Positions 1-7,647 are shown, counted from the first letter of the stretch. The stretch is 7,725 nucleotides of DNA from Candidatus Zixiibacteriota bacterium (GCA_029932795.1 JAOZPL010000073.1:1-7725); one strand, 5' to 3'. The notes: generated by a model from the sequence alone, not told the origin. A program made the numbers and translations.

Positions 1-200
1 TCGGCCACGGATGTGATTTTCTCGGCATCCTCATCCGGGATTTCCAGGGAGAACTCCTCTTCCAAAGCCATTACCAGCTCGACTGTGTCGAGGGAATCGG
101 CACCCAGATCCTCGACAAACTTAGCGTTGCCACTCACCTGGCCGGCATCAACTCCCAGCTGCTCGATTATGATTTCCTTAACGCGCTCCTCAACAGACAT
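1..200 (-). CDS. acpP: Acyl carrier protein AcpP, 3' end cut off by the window
   Basis: This is the small acidic carrier that holds growing acyl chains on a 4'-phosphopantetheine arm during cytoplasmic type II fatty acid synthesis. The visible part is 66 full codons starting [10 protein letters not shown]. The motif [11 protein letters not shown] spans residues 31-41, and Ser36 in the DSL triplet is the expected pantetheine attachment site. The acidic helix that follows ([10 protein letters not shown], then IPDEDAEKI) is the usual partner-recognition face of the family. The reading frame is open to the window edge; family members are about 75-80 residues, so roughly a dozen residues are missing. 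The ATG at 200 is well supported by AAGGAG seven bases upstream (208-213). It is the last gene seen in the lipid operon, 37 bp after fabG with no terminator between. The identity is very secure. Confidence 0.97.
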   Translation of the reverse strand, partial: MSVEERVKEIIIEQLGVDAGQVSGNAKFVEDLGADSLDTVELVMALEEEFSLEIPDEDAEKITSVA

Positions 201-237
201 GTTGCAACTCCTTTTATCTGATCTCTCTGTTTATTTT

Positions 238-969
238 CTAAGCAGTTAGACCGCCGTCAACGGCAAGGACCTGACCGGTGATGTATGATGCCTCATCCGA
301 CGCCAGAAACATAACTGCCGAGGCAACATCATCAGGCATTCCGGGACGATTAACAAGTACTCTGTTCAAAAACTCCTGTCGCGCTGCTTCCGGCATTTTG
401 GCTGTCATTTCGGTATCAATAAAACCGGGCGCCACGGCATTAACAGTGATATAGCGTGAGCCCAGCTCTCTGGCAGCGGACTTCGTCAGGCCAATCAATC
501 CCGCCTTGGATGCTGAATAGTTCGCCTGCCCGGCATTACCGCTGAGGCCGGAAACGGAACTTATATTAACAATGCGCCCGGAACGCTGCTTCATCATAAT
601 CTTTCCGGCCGCTTTGGTGACAAGAAAAGCCCCCTTCAGGTTGATGTCAAGCACCATGTCCCAGTCTTTTTCATCCATCCGGATTATCAGGCTATCCCTG
701 GTTATACCGGCATTGTTCACCACAATGTCGACTCGATCATATTCCTTGACTACCTTGGCAAATAAATCAGTCACTTCCAAGGCGTGGGAGATGTCCGCTT
801 TGAAACCGACCGCCTGATCACCAATTTCTGCAGTCGCGCGGTCAATACTCACCTGGTCAAGATCACAGATGACGACCCTGGCACCGCTCTCGGCGAACCG
901 TTCGGCAATACGGCGACCGATACCTCGTGCCGATCCGGTGACAATCGCAACCTTGTTCTTAAAACTCAT
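238..969 (-). CDS. fabG: 3-oxoacyl-[acyl-carrier-protein] reductase FabG
   Basis: NADPH-dependent reductase that converts 3-ketoacyl-ACP to 3-hydroxyacyl-ACP, the first reduction of each elongation cycle. It is a 243-residue short-chain dehydrogenase of normal FabG length. Visible are the nucleotide-binding TGSARGIG at 11-18, with Arg15 where FabG proteins contact the NADPH phosphate, NNAG at 85-88, and the catalytic tetrad Asn110, Ser138, Tyr151 and Lys155 (YSASK at 151-155). The C-terminal SYITGQVLAVDGG (228-240) is typical of FabG. The ATG at 969 is preceded by AGGA at 978-981, eight bases upstream and overlapping the fabD stop codon, so the two genes are probably translationally coupled (12-bp gap). 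Many short-chain dehydrogenases share these motifs, but the position between fabD and acpP makes FabG the clear choice. Confidence 0.97.
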   Translation of the reverse strand: MSFKNKVAIVTGSARGIGRRIAERFAESGARVVICDLDQVSIDRATAEIGDQAVGFKADISHALEVTDLFAKVVKEYDRVDIVVNNAGITRDSLIIRMDEKDWDMVLDINLKGAFLVTKAAGKIMMKQRSGRIVNISSVSGLSGNAGQANYSASKAGLIGLTKSAARELGSRYITVNAVAPGFIDTEMTAKMPEAARQEFLNRVLVNRPGMPDDVASAVMFLASDEASYITGQVLAVDGGLTA

Positions 970-981
970 GCCCTTGTTCCT

Positions 982-1914
982 CTATGCCGTGATGGGTGCA
1001 AATGTCTGGATATCTTCCAGAGTGTCAAGATTGATCATCTGCTCCGGACGCATCTCCCGTTTGGCCAGACCCGTTAGAACTCTGCCGGGTCCAATCTCAA
1101 TGGTGCAGGTGACTCCCTGTTCTTTCATGAACGTCATCGTTTGTGCCCATCTAACGGGTGACGTCACTTGCCGTACAAGTAGTCCTTTGATATCAGTGCT
1201 GTCAAGCGTCGCCTGTCCGGTGACGTTGGGGATCACCGGTTTGTTCGGGGTATTGATCGTCAGTGATTCCAGAAATCGGCTCAGGCCGGTACGGGCCGGT
1301 TCCATCAAAGGTGAATGGAAAGCACCGCCCACCTCAAGCATAACGGCTCGCTTGGCACCGGCGGCGCGAGCAAGGGTAGCCGCTTCTTCGACACCCGCTA
1401 GCGTTCCAGAGACAACAATCTGAGCACTGGAATTGAAATTCGCCGGGACCACGATCCCCTTTGCTGAAGCACGCGTGCAAACATCTTCTGCTGTCTGGAC
1501 GCTCAATCCCATTATGGCTGCCATCGTGCCCGGGTTGCTGCTGCATGCTTCTTCCATCAAGGCGGCTCGCCTGACCACCGCTCGGATGGCATCCTCGAAC
1601 GACAGCGCTCCGCAGATCGCCAGGGCGGCATATTCACCAAGCGAATGCCCGGCGGCGTAGTCGAATTCCGGCAGGTTATCTTTCATAATCGTCAGCACGG
1701 CCAGTGAGTGCAGAAGTATCGCCGGCTGCGTGAAACGGGTTCGTTTTAACTCTTCTGGTGGTCCTTCAAAGGACAATCTGGCAATGTCCTGATCCATTTC
1801 ACGGCTGGCCAGGTCATACAGCTCTCTTACGCGCTGCGAATGTTGGTGGAGGTCTTGGCCCATCCCCACATACTGCGAGGCCTGTCCCGGAAACAGTAAC
1901 GCTGTTTTGCCCAT
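982..1914 (-). CDS. fabD: Malonyl-CoA:ACP transacylase FabD
   Basis: Transfers the malonyl group from malonyl-CoA to the acyl carrier protein, supplying the extender unit for fatty acid synthesis in the cytoplasm. The 310-residue length is normal for the family. The N-terminal LLFPGQASQYVGMG (6-19) includes Gln11 of the oxyanion hole. GHSLGEY (89-95) holds the nucleophile Ser91. Arg116 in VVRRAALM is placed to bind the malonyl carboxylate, and GAFHSPLM (197-204) supplies the catalytic His200. The conserved ANFNSSAQIVVSG stretch (158-170) is also present. The start lies four bases after the fabH stop, with only a weak ribosome binding site (GGTAAG), so translation probably depends on ribosomes finishing fabH. 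Nothing is missing from the active site. Confidence 0.97.
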   Translation of the reverse strand: MGKTALLFPGQASQYVGMGQDLHQHSQRVRELYDLASREMDQDIARLSFEGPPEELKRTRFTQPAILLHSLAVLTIMKDNLPEFDYAAGHSLGEYAALAICGALSFEDAIRAVVRRAALMEEACSSNPGTMAAIMGLSVQTAEDVCTRASAKGIVVPANFNSSAQIVVSGTLAGVEEAATLARAAGAKRAVMLEVGGAFHSPLMEPARTGLSRFLESLTINTPNKPVIPNVTGQATLDSTDIKGLLVRQVTSPVRWAQTMTFMKEQGVTCTIEIGPGRVLTGLAKREMRPEQMINLDTLEDIQTFAPITA

Positions 1915-1918
1915 CTGC

Positions 1919-2908
1919 TTACCATTTCACCAGGGCTGAGCCCCAGATCAGTCCTCCGCCGAAAGCGACCATCACAATATGATCCCCCGGTTTAATCCGT
2001 CCCTGGCGGTTGGCTTCGTCCAGCGCCAGCGGTACCGAGGCCGCGGAGGTGTTCCCGTATCTGTCGATGTTCTTGAAGACTCTGTCCATACTTATGTGCA
2101 AGCGTTTGGCAAGCGCCTCCATGATGCGGATATTTGCCTGATGAGGGATGAACAGGGCAATGTCGGATGAAGTCAGGCCGGCATCTTTGATGACCCTCGC
2201 AGCCGCGTTTGCCATCTCCCGAACGGCAACCTTGAAGACGTCTGAGCCGTTCATCATGATCTTGTCTCTGCCGAGGGGGTCCACACCCTGCTGGTGGGGG
2301 TGGAGCGATCCGCCGATTTCGGACCAGAGCAATGTCCGGTAGCGGCCGTCGGATTTCACAAAGGTTGAAATGATACCGCTGCTTTCCTCTGATGCTTCCA
2401 GGACTACGGCACCGGCGGCATCTCCAAAAAGAACACAGGTGTTGCGGTCTTTGTAGTTAGTAAAAGAGGATAGTTTCTCCACTCCAACCACCAGTATCTT
2501 CTTATATTTACCGGTTTCGATATACGACTGCGCAATTGACAGACCGCCGAGGAAACCGGCGCAGGCCGCAAGGATGTCAAAGGCGGCGGCGTTCGGCAGT
2601 CCCATCTTTTCCTGGACGACGCAGGCATTTGAGGGTAACCGGTAGTCAGGCGTTACCGTTCCGGTAATGAGCAGCTCGATCTCGTCATTGGAGCAGCCGG
2701 CCATATCCATAGCCTGCCGACATGCCGCTACGGACATGTCGGAGGTAGTGATGCTGTTGTCCGCTATCCGTCGTTCCTTGATGCCGGTCCGGGTGATAAT
2801 CCACTCGTCGGAGGTATCAACGATCTTCTCGAAATCAGCGTTGGTCATCCGGTGCGGCGGAATATACGACCCCGTCCCGGAGATTCTGGCTCTTATCTTT
2901 TGCCCCAT
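1919..2908 (-). CDS. fabH: 3-oxoacyl-[acyl-carrier-protein] synthase III FabH
   Basis: Initiating ketoacyl synthase: it condenses a short acyl-CoA (usually acetyl-CoA) with malonyl-ACP to make the first 3-ketoacyl-ACP. From the ATG at 2908 it is 329 residues, normal for FabH. The catalytic triad is Cys116 (in ILAACAGFL), His256 (in IPHQAN) and Asn286 (in YGNTSAAS). The thiolase-fold landmarks GTGSYIP (11-17), DTSDEWI (31-37) and FGDAAGAVVL (161-170) are present, as is the C-terminal VAFGGGLIWGSALV. A TTG four codons upstream (2920) is in frame, but GGAG at 2937-2940 is 16 bases from it, too far. The ATG at 2908 has a GGA seven bases upstream and fits the family N-terminus better. Either start lies inside plsX, giving an unusually long 74-bp (or 86-bp) overlap. 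The acyl-CoA preference (straight or branched) cannot be read with confidence. Confidence 0.96.
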   Translation of the reverse strand: MGQKIRARISGTGSYIPPHRMTNADFEKIVDTSDEWIITRTGIKERRIADNSITTSDMSVAACRQAMDMAGCSNDEIELLITGTVTPDYRLPSNACVVQEKMGLPNAAAFDILAACAGFLGGLSIAQSYIETGKYKKILVVGVEKLSSFTNYKDRNTCVLFGDAAGAVVLEASEESSGIISTFVKSDGRYRTLLWSEIGGSLHPHQQGVDPLGRDKIMMNGSDVFKVAVREMANAAARVIKDAGLTSSDIALFIPHQANIRIMEALAKRLHISMDRVFKNIDRYGNTSAASVPLALDEANRQGRIKPGDHIVMVAFGGGLIWGSALVKW

Positions 2909-3935
2909 TGTTTTTTCCAAAATGGTTGTTTATCAGCTCCTCATGGATGCGTTCGTTTATCCTTTTGATTGCCATTTCATTGGCGGCCATCAGGGCACTC
3001 ATAATGGCTCTTGCGTTCGATGATCCGTGACAGACGATCACAATTCCGTTCACTCCCAGGAGTGGCGCGCCACCATATTCGGCGTAGTCGAAGGTGCTCT
3101 TCATGCGCCGCAGGAACGGCCCCATCAGCACCACGCCAACACGCGAAAAGAGGTTGGTCTGAATCTGCCGTTTCAGCGCTTTCTCAAGGAACGGCTGAAT
3201 GGACTCGGCCAGCTTCAGGATGATGTTTCCTGTAAAGCCGTCCGTTACCGCCACCTCAACCGCACCTGATAGAATATCACGCCCCTCGATGAAACCTACA
3301 AAGTTGACCTTGGACTGCTTGAGCAGTTCCCGGGCACCAAACACCAGTTCGTTACCCTTACTACGTTCCTCACCGATAGAGAGTAATCCCACCCGCGGGT
3401 ACTCATTATCCAGAACCACTGATGAATAGACGGAACCCATGACTGCAAATTGTGACAGATGGTAGGGTTTGCAGTCGGTATTGGCGCCAACGTCCAGAAC
3501 AACCGTGGGACGCCCCGTGCTGGTCGGGAACATACTGGTAATGGCGGGACGGCTTACACCTTCGATCCGGCCCAGGGTAAGAAGAGCGGTAGCCATGACT
3601 GCACCGGTGTTCCCGGGAGAGATAAAGGCTGTCGCTTTGCCTTCCCTGACCAGTCTTAGCCCGACTGAGACAGAACTGGATCGCATTCGCACGCCATCGG
3701 TGGCCGACAGGTGCATCGGTATCTCGGTTTCGGCGTGTTGCACTGATAGGTTTGGGGGTGAATCGGGGGTATAATCGAGAATCTTTTTTATTCGCTCATC
3801 GTTTCCGACAAGGATGATATGCAGTGATTCGCCGATCCTTCGAGCAGCCTCAATTCCGCCTTTGACAATTGTCTCCAGTCCGCAATCAGCGCCCATGACG
3901 TCGAGAACCACCGTATGTTTTTGGTCGTGCGCCAT
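2835..3935 (-). CDS. plsX: Phosphate acyltransferase PlsX
   Basis: Converts acyl-ACP and phosphate to acyl-phosphate, the donor used by the PlsY glycerol-3-phosphate acyltransferase in phospholipid synthesis; it is a soluble enzyme that associates peripherally with the membrane. Family landmarks appear in order: LDVMGAD (11-17), SPGNTGA (106-112), DVGAN (148-152), SIGEERSKGNEL (186-197), EGRDI (217-221), TDGFTGN (231-237), YAEYGGAPLLGVNG (284-297) and HGSSNA (303-308). Two departures from the usual motifs are MGAD where most members have MGGD, and SPGNTG for SAGNTG. At 366 residues it is somewhat long. The last 24 residues (343-366) are read from DNA that also encodes the FabH N-terminus and are charged, with no recognisable motif. 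The ATG at 3935 lies 29 bp after rpmF with no clear ribosome binding site; no better start exists before the conserved N-terminal motif. Confidence 0.96.
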   Translation of the reverse strand: MAHDQKHTVVLDVMGADCGLETIVKGGIEAARRIGESLHIILVGNDERIKKILDYTPDSPPNLSVQHAETEIPMHLSATDGVRMRSSSVSVGLRLVREGKATAFISPGNTGAVMATALLTLGRIEGVSRPAITSMFPTSTGRPTVVLDVGANTDCKPYHLSQFAVMGSVYSSVVLDNEYPRVGLLSIGEERSKGNELVFGARELLKQSKVNFVGFIEGRDILSGAVEVAVTDGFTGNIILKLAESIQPFLEKALKRQIQTNLFSRVGVVLMGPFLRRMKSTFDYAEYGGAPLLGVNGIVIVCHGSSNARAIMSALMAANEMAIKRINERIHEELINNHFGKNNGAKDKSQNLRDGVVYSAAPDDQR

Positions 3936-3964
3936 ATATTAATTACCGCTAGACAGTCGGATTA

Positions 3965-4147
3965 TCAGGCTTCCTTGATCTGGATAACCTGTCGACCGTT
4001 ATAGTAACCGCAGTGCGGGCAGATATGATGCGACAACCTGGGCTGGTGACAGTGGGGGCATTCAATCACGTTTGGCATGGACAGAGTCCAGTGGGTGCGG
4101 CGCTTGCGGCCCCGGCTCCTGGAATGTCGGCGTTTCGGTAGTGGCAT
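3965..4147 (-). CDS. rpmF: 50S ribosomal protein L32
   Basis: Small, very basic protein of the large ribosomal subunit, 60 residues long. The N-terminus MPLPKRRHSRSRGRKRR is characteristic of bacterial L32 (usually MAVPKRR...). It is followed by a zinc-ribbon pattern with Cys30-x2-Cys33 and Cys43-x2-Cys46, so this is the zinc-binding (C+) form of L32. The ATG at 4147 is well supported by AAGGA seven bases upstream, in the 18-bp gap after the DUF177 gene. The order DUF177-rpmF-plsX-fabH is a widely conserved bacterial arrangement and places ribosomal protein synthesis under the same transcript as lipid synthesis genes. Confidence 0.97.
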   Translation of the reverse strand: MPLPKRRHSRSRGRKRRTHWTLSMPNVIECPHCHQPRLSHHICPHCGYYNGRQVIQIKEA

Positions 4148-4165
4148 TGGTCATTCCTTTTTGAG

Positions 4166-4690
4166 TTATTGATCCTGGTTGGCAGAAGGCTTTAGTCCTT
4201 CCCAACGAGGATCACGAATATCTTTCCGGCAGGTACATGTCTCTTTGTTTAGATTCACACCGCAGACAGGGCAGAGGCCGCGGCAGTTATCAGAGCACAG
4301 CGGTTTCATCGGTAATGAGAGGATCAGGGCCTGGCGCACCTGTTCCGTTACATCGGCACACAGGTCACTTCCCCGGAAATAAACATAATCCTCATCATCA
4401 ATACCTTTGGCTGCGTGGGCGGTTGTTTGGTCCGTGCCGCAAACGATGAACTCCGTCCTCTGTGAAACCTGCTTCTCAGTCTCTGCCAGGCAACGCGAGC
4501 ACTCTACCGTGTAAGTGGCAGTTACTTCACCCTGGCAGAAGTACTCCTCGCCGGACTTCTGAATAGCCAGATCGAGTTGAACCTTGCCCACCGTTGTCAC
4601 ACCCTCGGCAAAGGGCTTGAATGCACCAGCCTCAGCAGCTAAACTGGCCTCGGCGGGGAACTCGGCGAATCTTCTCAGGTCAAGTACCAT
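4166..4690 (-). CDS. DUF177 / YceD family protein
   Basis: A 174-residue member of the DUF177 (YceD) family, whose gene commonly sits directly before rpmF. Its molecular role is not firmly settled; plant and bacterial work links the family to 23S rRNA accumulation. The sequence shows an N-terminal half with no enzyme motif, then a CSRC pair (64-67). A C-terminal cysteine-rich segment follows: Cys132, Cys136, Cys140 and Cys143 in a PLCSDNC-x3-CPVCG pattern, then CTC at 152-154 and the family-typical DPRWEGLK (160-167). The cysteines suggest metal binding, which is inference. The ATG at 4690 gives the usual N-terminus (MVLDLRRF). AGAGG lies only two bases before the ATG, too close for a normal ribosome binding site, so the message may be leaderless or have a very short leader. 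It is the first gene of the lipid operon. Confidence 0.93.
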   Translation of the reverse strand: MVLDLRRFAEFPAEASLAAEAGAFKPFAEGVTTVGKVQLDLAIQKSGEEYFCQGEVTATYTVECSRCLAETEKQVSQRTEFIVCGTDQTTAHAAKGIDDEDYVYFRGSDLCADVTEQVRQALILSLPMKPLCSDNCRGLCPVCGVNLNKETCTCRKDIRDPRWEGLKPSANQDQ

Positions 4691-4696
4691 AACCTC

Positions 4697-4709
4697 TTAG
4701 ACTATCTAA
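4697..4709. promoter_or_regulatory. Palindrome over the -10 region, possible operator
   Basis: The minus strand reads TTAGA-TAG-TCTAA, a perfect 5-bp inverted repeat around a 3-bp centre. It covers the candidate -10 hexamers and ends seven bases before the start codon of the DUF177 gene. A repressor bound here would block transcription of the lipid operon. It loosely recalls the TTAG...CTAA arms of FapR operators but is shorter, and no regulator gene is in the window. Short palindromes of this size also arise by chance. Confidence 0.25.
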
Positions 4710-4727
4710 AAACGCTTCGGAAGTCAA
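4699..4727 (-). promoter_or_regulatory. Candidate sigma-70-type promoter of the DUF177-rpmF-plsX-fab operon
   Basis: On the minus strand TTGACT (4722-4727) matches the -35 consensus at five of six positions. A TAGTCT hexamer (4699-4704) follows after an ideal 17-base spacer but matches the -10 consensus at only three of six. GATAGT (4701-4706) is a better -10 match but gives a short 15-base spacer. It lies in the gap after the ATP synthase terminator, where a new promoter is needed. The predicted transcription start would fall within about four bases of the ATG at 4690. Confidence 0.4.
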
Positions 4728-4729
4728 GC

Positions 4730-4749
4730 CCAAACTCGCCGCCAAACTC
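4730..4749 (-). repeat. Tandem 8-bp direct repeat next to the -35
   Basis: GAGTTTGG occurs twice on the minus strand (4742-4749 and 4730-4737), with a CGGC spacer and a 12-bp period, about one helical turn. The second copy ends two bases before the candidate -35 hexamer. This geometry suits two activator subunits on one DNA face, but that function is inference; it could be a chance repeat. Confidence 0.35.
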
Positions 4750-4868
4750 AAAGACAGGCAACGGCTTACAGGGGTTTTGGTGATTGCCGGGTACTTGTCA
4801 GCAAATCGTGACCTCTCACCGACTCTTTCAATTGTTGCTTTGTTCCGTCAATCTTACTCTAAGGGTAC

Positions 4869-4916
4869 AAAAAGACCTGCTGATTGTTCCCACCCGTCTC
4901 GGGAATGTTCACAGGT
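4869..4916 (-). terminator. Rho-independent terminator of the ATP synthase operon
   Basis: It begins one base after the atpC stop codon. On the minus strand ACCTG (4912-4916) pairs with CAGGT (4875-4879). Next come a TGA/TCA segment with one bulged G, a 3x3 internal loop, and TTCCC pairing with GGGAA at the top. A tight CCCG-AGA-CGGG hairpin is an alternative top. After the stem and one C come five T residues (4869-4873). It separates the ATP synthase genes from the lipid operon. Confidence 0.8.
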
Positions 4917-4917
4917 T

Positions 4918-5331
4918 CTAATGAGTCTCCTCGTAAATGGTGATCCGGTTGGCGGCACGGGCCCTGGCAGCTTGAGCTCTAAGCAGATCAACTCCTGTTT
5001 TTCCTTTGCGGGTCGCAGCGAGCCATCCCAGGGCACGTTTGTAAGCAGCGCGGGCACGCTCTATGTCGATATCGTCGGGGCGTTCGACAGCGTCGGCAAG
5101 CAGGGTGGCCACGTTGCTGGAGACCTCAAGGAACCCTTTGGAGACGGCCATAACCTGCAGCTTTTTATCAACGTCGTGGAATTCAATCTTCCCCGGACCG
5201 AGCAACGTGATAATAGGAGCGTGCTGCGAGAGAATCCCCAGGTAACCTTCTGCCCCCGGTGCCACCAGTGCATGCACTTCGGCGTCGTAGACTACTCTTT
5301 CCGGCGTGAGAATCGATAAGCGGAACATCAT
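4918..5331 (-). CDS. atpC: FoF1 ATP synthase subunit epsilon
   Basis: Epsilon subunit of the F1 central stalk; with gamma it couples rotation to catalysis and can inhibit ATP hydrolysis. At 137 residues it has the normal two-domain length. An N-terminal beta-sandwich (about 1-84) contains LSILTPERVVYDAEV, GAEGYLGIL and HAPIITLLGPG. A C-terminal helical hairpin (about 87-134) carries IDIERA at 88-93, which fits the (I/L)DxxRA ATP-binding consensus described for Bacillus epsilon, and an arginine-rich second helix. The gene starts one base after the atpD stop with two consecutive ATG codons (5331 and 5328); either may be used, and translation is probably coupled to atpD. The stop at 4918 runs almost directly into a terminator, so this is the last gene of its operon. 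Confidence 0.96.
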   Translation of the reverse strand: MMFRLSILTPERVVYDAEVHALVAPGAEGYLGILSQHAPIITLLGPGKIEFHDVDKKLQVMAVSKGFLEVSSNVATLLADAVERPDDIDIERARAAYKRALGWLAATRKGKTGVDLLRAQAARARAANRITIYEETH

Positions 5332-5332
5332 C

Positions 5333-6757
<1,425 letters not shown>

Positions 6758-6780
6758 CTATCATGTTATTATCGTAGTCT

Positions 6781-7647
6781 TCAGCCTTTCAGCGCCTCGG
6801 CGCCGCTCACCACCTCAAGGAGTTCCTTGGTGATCTGCGTCTGGCGCGCTTTGTTAAACTCAAGCGTCAATGCGTCCGCCATTTCGCCGGCGTTCCTGGT
6901 GGCGTTGGTCATGGCCATCATCCGGCTGCCGTGCTCGCTCGCAAATGACTCCGCCAGGGCCGTGAACATCTTGGTCGTGGCGTAGGCCGGCATCAGGGCT
7001 GCGTAAATTTCCTCGGATGACGGTTCAAAGATATATTCACTGGCGGCACCCTTCGCCTCGGAGGTTTCCGGACGGGCCACGGGAAGGTAGCGCTCAAGCA
7101 CCACTCGGTAACGTACGGTTGACAGGAACCGGGTAAAAACCAGATTGATCTCGTCAGTTTCGCCGGTTACAAACCTGCCGGTCAACAAGGCCACAATTTG
7201 CCGGGCGTGATCGTAATCGATCATACCGCCCCAGTCGCCGTAATATTCAAGGATCGGACGGGTGCGGTGACGGTAGTGATCCCGGACGCGTTTGCCGATA
7301 GCCACGATTTCAATGTCGGTCCCTTCGTTTTCCTGCAGCCAATGATCTGCCCGGCGATAGACATTGGTGTTAAACGAGCCGCACAGCCCGCGATCAGAGG
7401 CAATTACTACCAGCGTCTTCTTTTTTGTCTCACGTTCTTCAAAATACGGGTGGACGATTTCCGAAGTTGAGGCTGCCGCAAGGTGACCCAGCATCTCATC
7501 CATCTTGAGAGCGTATGGTTTGGCCTGTTCCACCCGCTGCTGTGCCCGGCGCAGCTTGGCCGCGGCGATCATCTCCATCGCTTTGGTAATCCGCGCCGTG
7601 GACCGAACCGTCCGAATGCGTTTTTTTACTTCACGAGGTGTCGGCAT
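6781..7647 (-). CDS. atpG: FoF1 ATP synthase subunit gamma
   Basis: Central rotor shaft of F1; it turns inside the alpha3-beta3 ring and links the membrane ring to catalysis. At 288 residues it has the normal length. The N-terminal coiled-coil helix carries the expected RIRTVRSTARITKAMEMIAA stretch (10-29) followed by KLRRAQ. The mid-domain SDRGLCGSFN (84-93) is a gamma hallmark. The C-terminal helix ends with ITKELLEVVSGAEA (272-285), which fits the gamma signature pattern. No redox-regulatory cysteine insertion like that of chloroplast gamma is evident. The ATG at 7647 is the only start that preserves the conserved N-terminus; AGAAG lies only three bases upstream, a weak and close ribosome binding site. 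atpA is expected just upstream, outside the window. Confidence 0.98.
   Translation of the reverse strand: MPTPREVKKRIRTVRSTARITKAMEMIAAAKLRRAQQRVEQAKPYALKMDEMLGHLAAASTSEIVHPYFEERETKKKTLVVIASDRGLCGSFNTNVYRRADHWLQENEGTDIEIVAIGKRVRDHYRHRTRPILEYYGDWGGMIDYDHARQIVALLTGRFVTGETDEINLVFTRFLSTVRYRVVLERYLPVARPETSEAKGAASEYIFEPSSEEIYAALMPAYATTKMFTALAESFASEHGSRMMAMTNATRNAGEMADALTLEFNKARQTQITKELLEVVSGAEALKG

Noticed and set aside
869..1423. Plus-strand open frame of 184 codons opposite fabD and fabG
   Set aside because: It lies antisense to two clear genes, has no recognisable domain and no ribosome binding site context; its length is explained by the codon pattern of the real genes.
4854..5057. Minus-strand frame of 67 codons overlapping the atpC end and the terminator
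   Set aside because: It is an out-of-frame shadow of atpC running through the terminator stem, with no motif.
4777..5319. Plus-strand open frame of 180 codons covering the intergenic gap and atpC
   Set aside because: Most of it is antisense to atpC and the rest crosses the terminator; the protein resembles nothing and would be the only gene on this strand.
7621..7627. Seven-base A-run near the start of atpG as a frameshift site
   Set aside because: It encodes the conserved Lys-Lys-Arg of the gamma N-terminus in frame (codons 7-10), and nothing suggests an alternative product.
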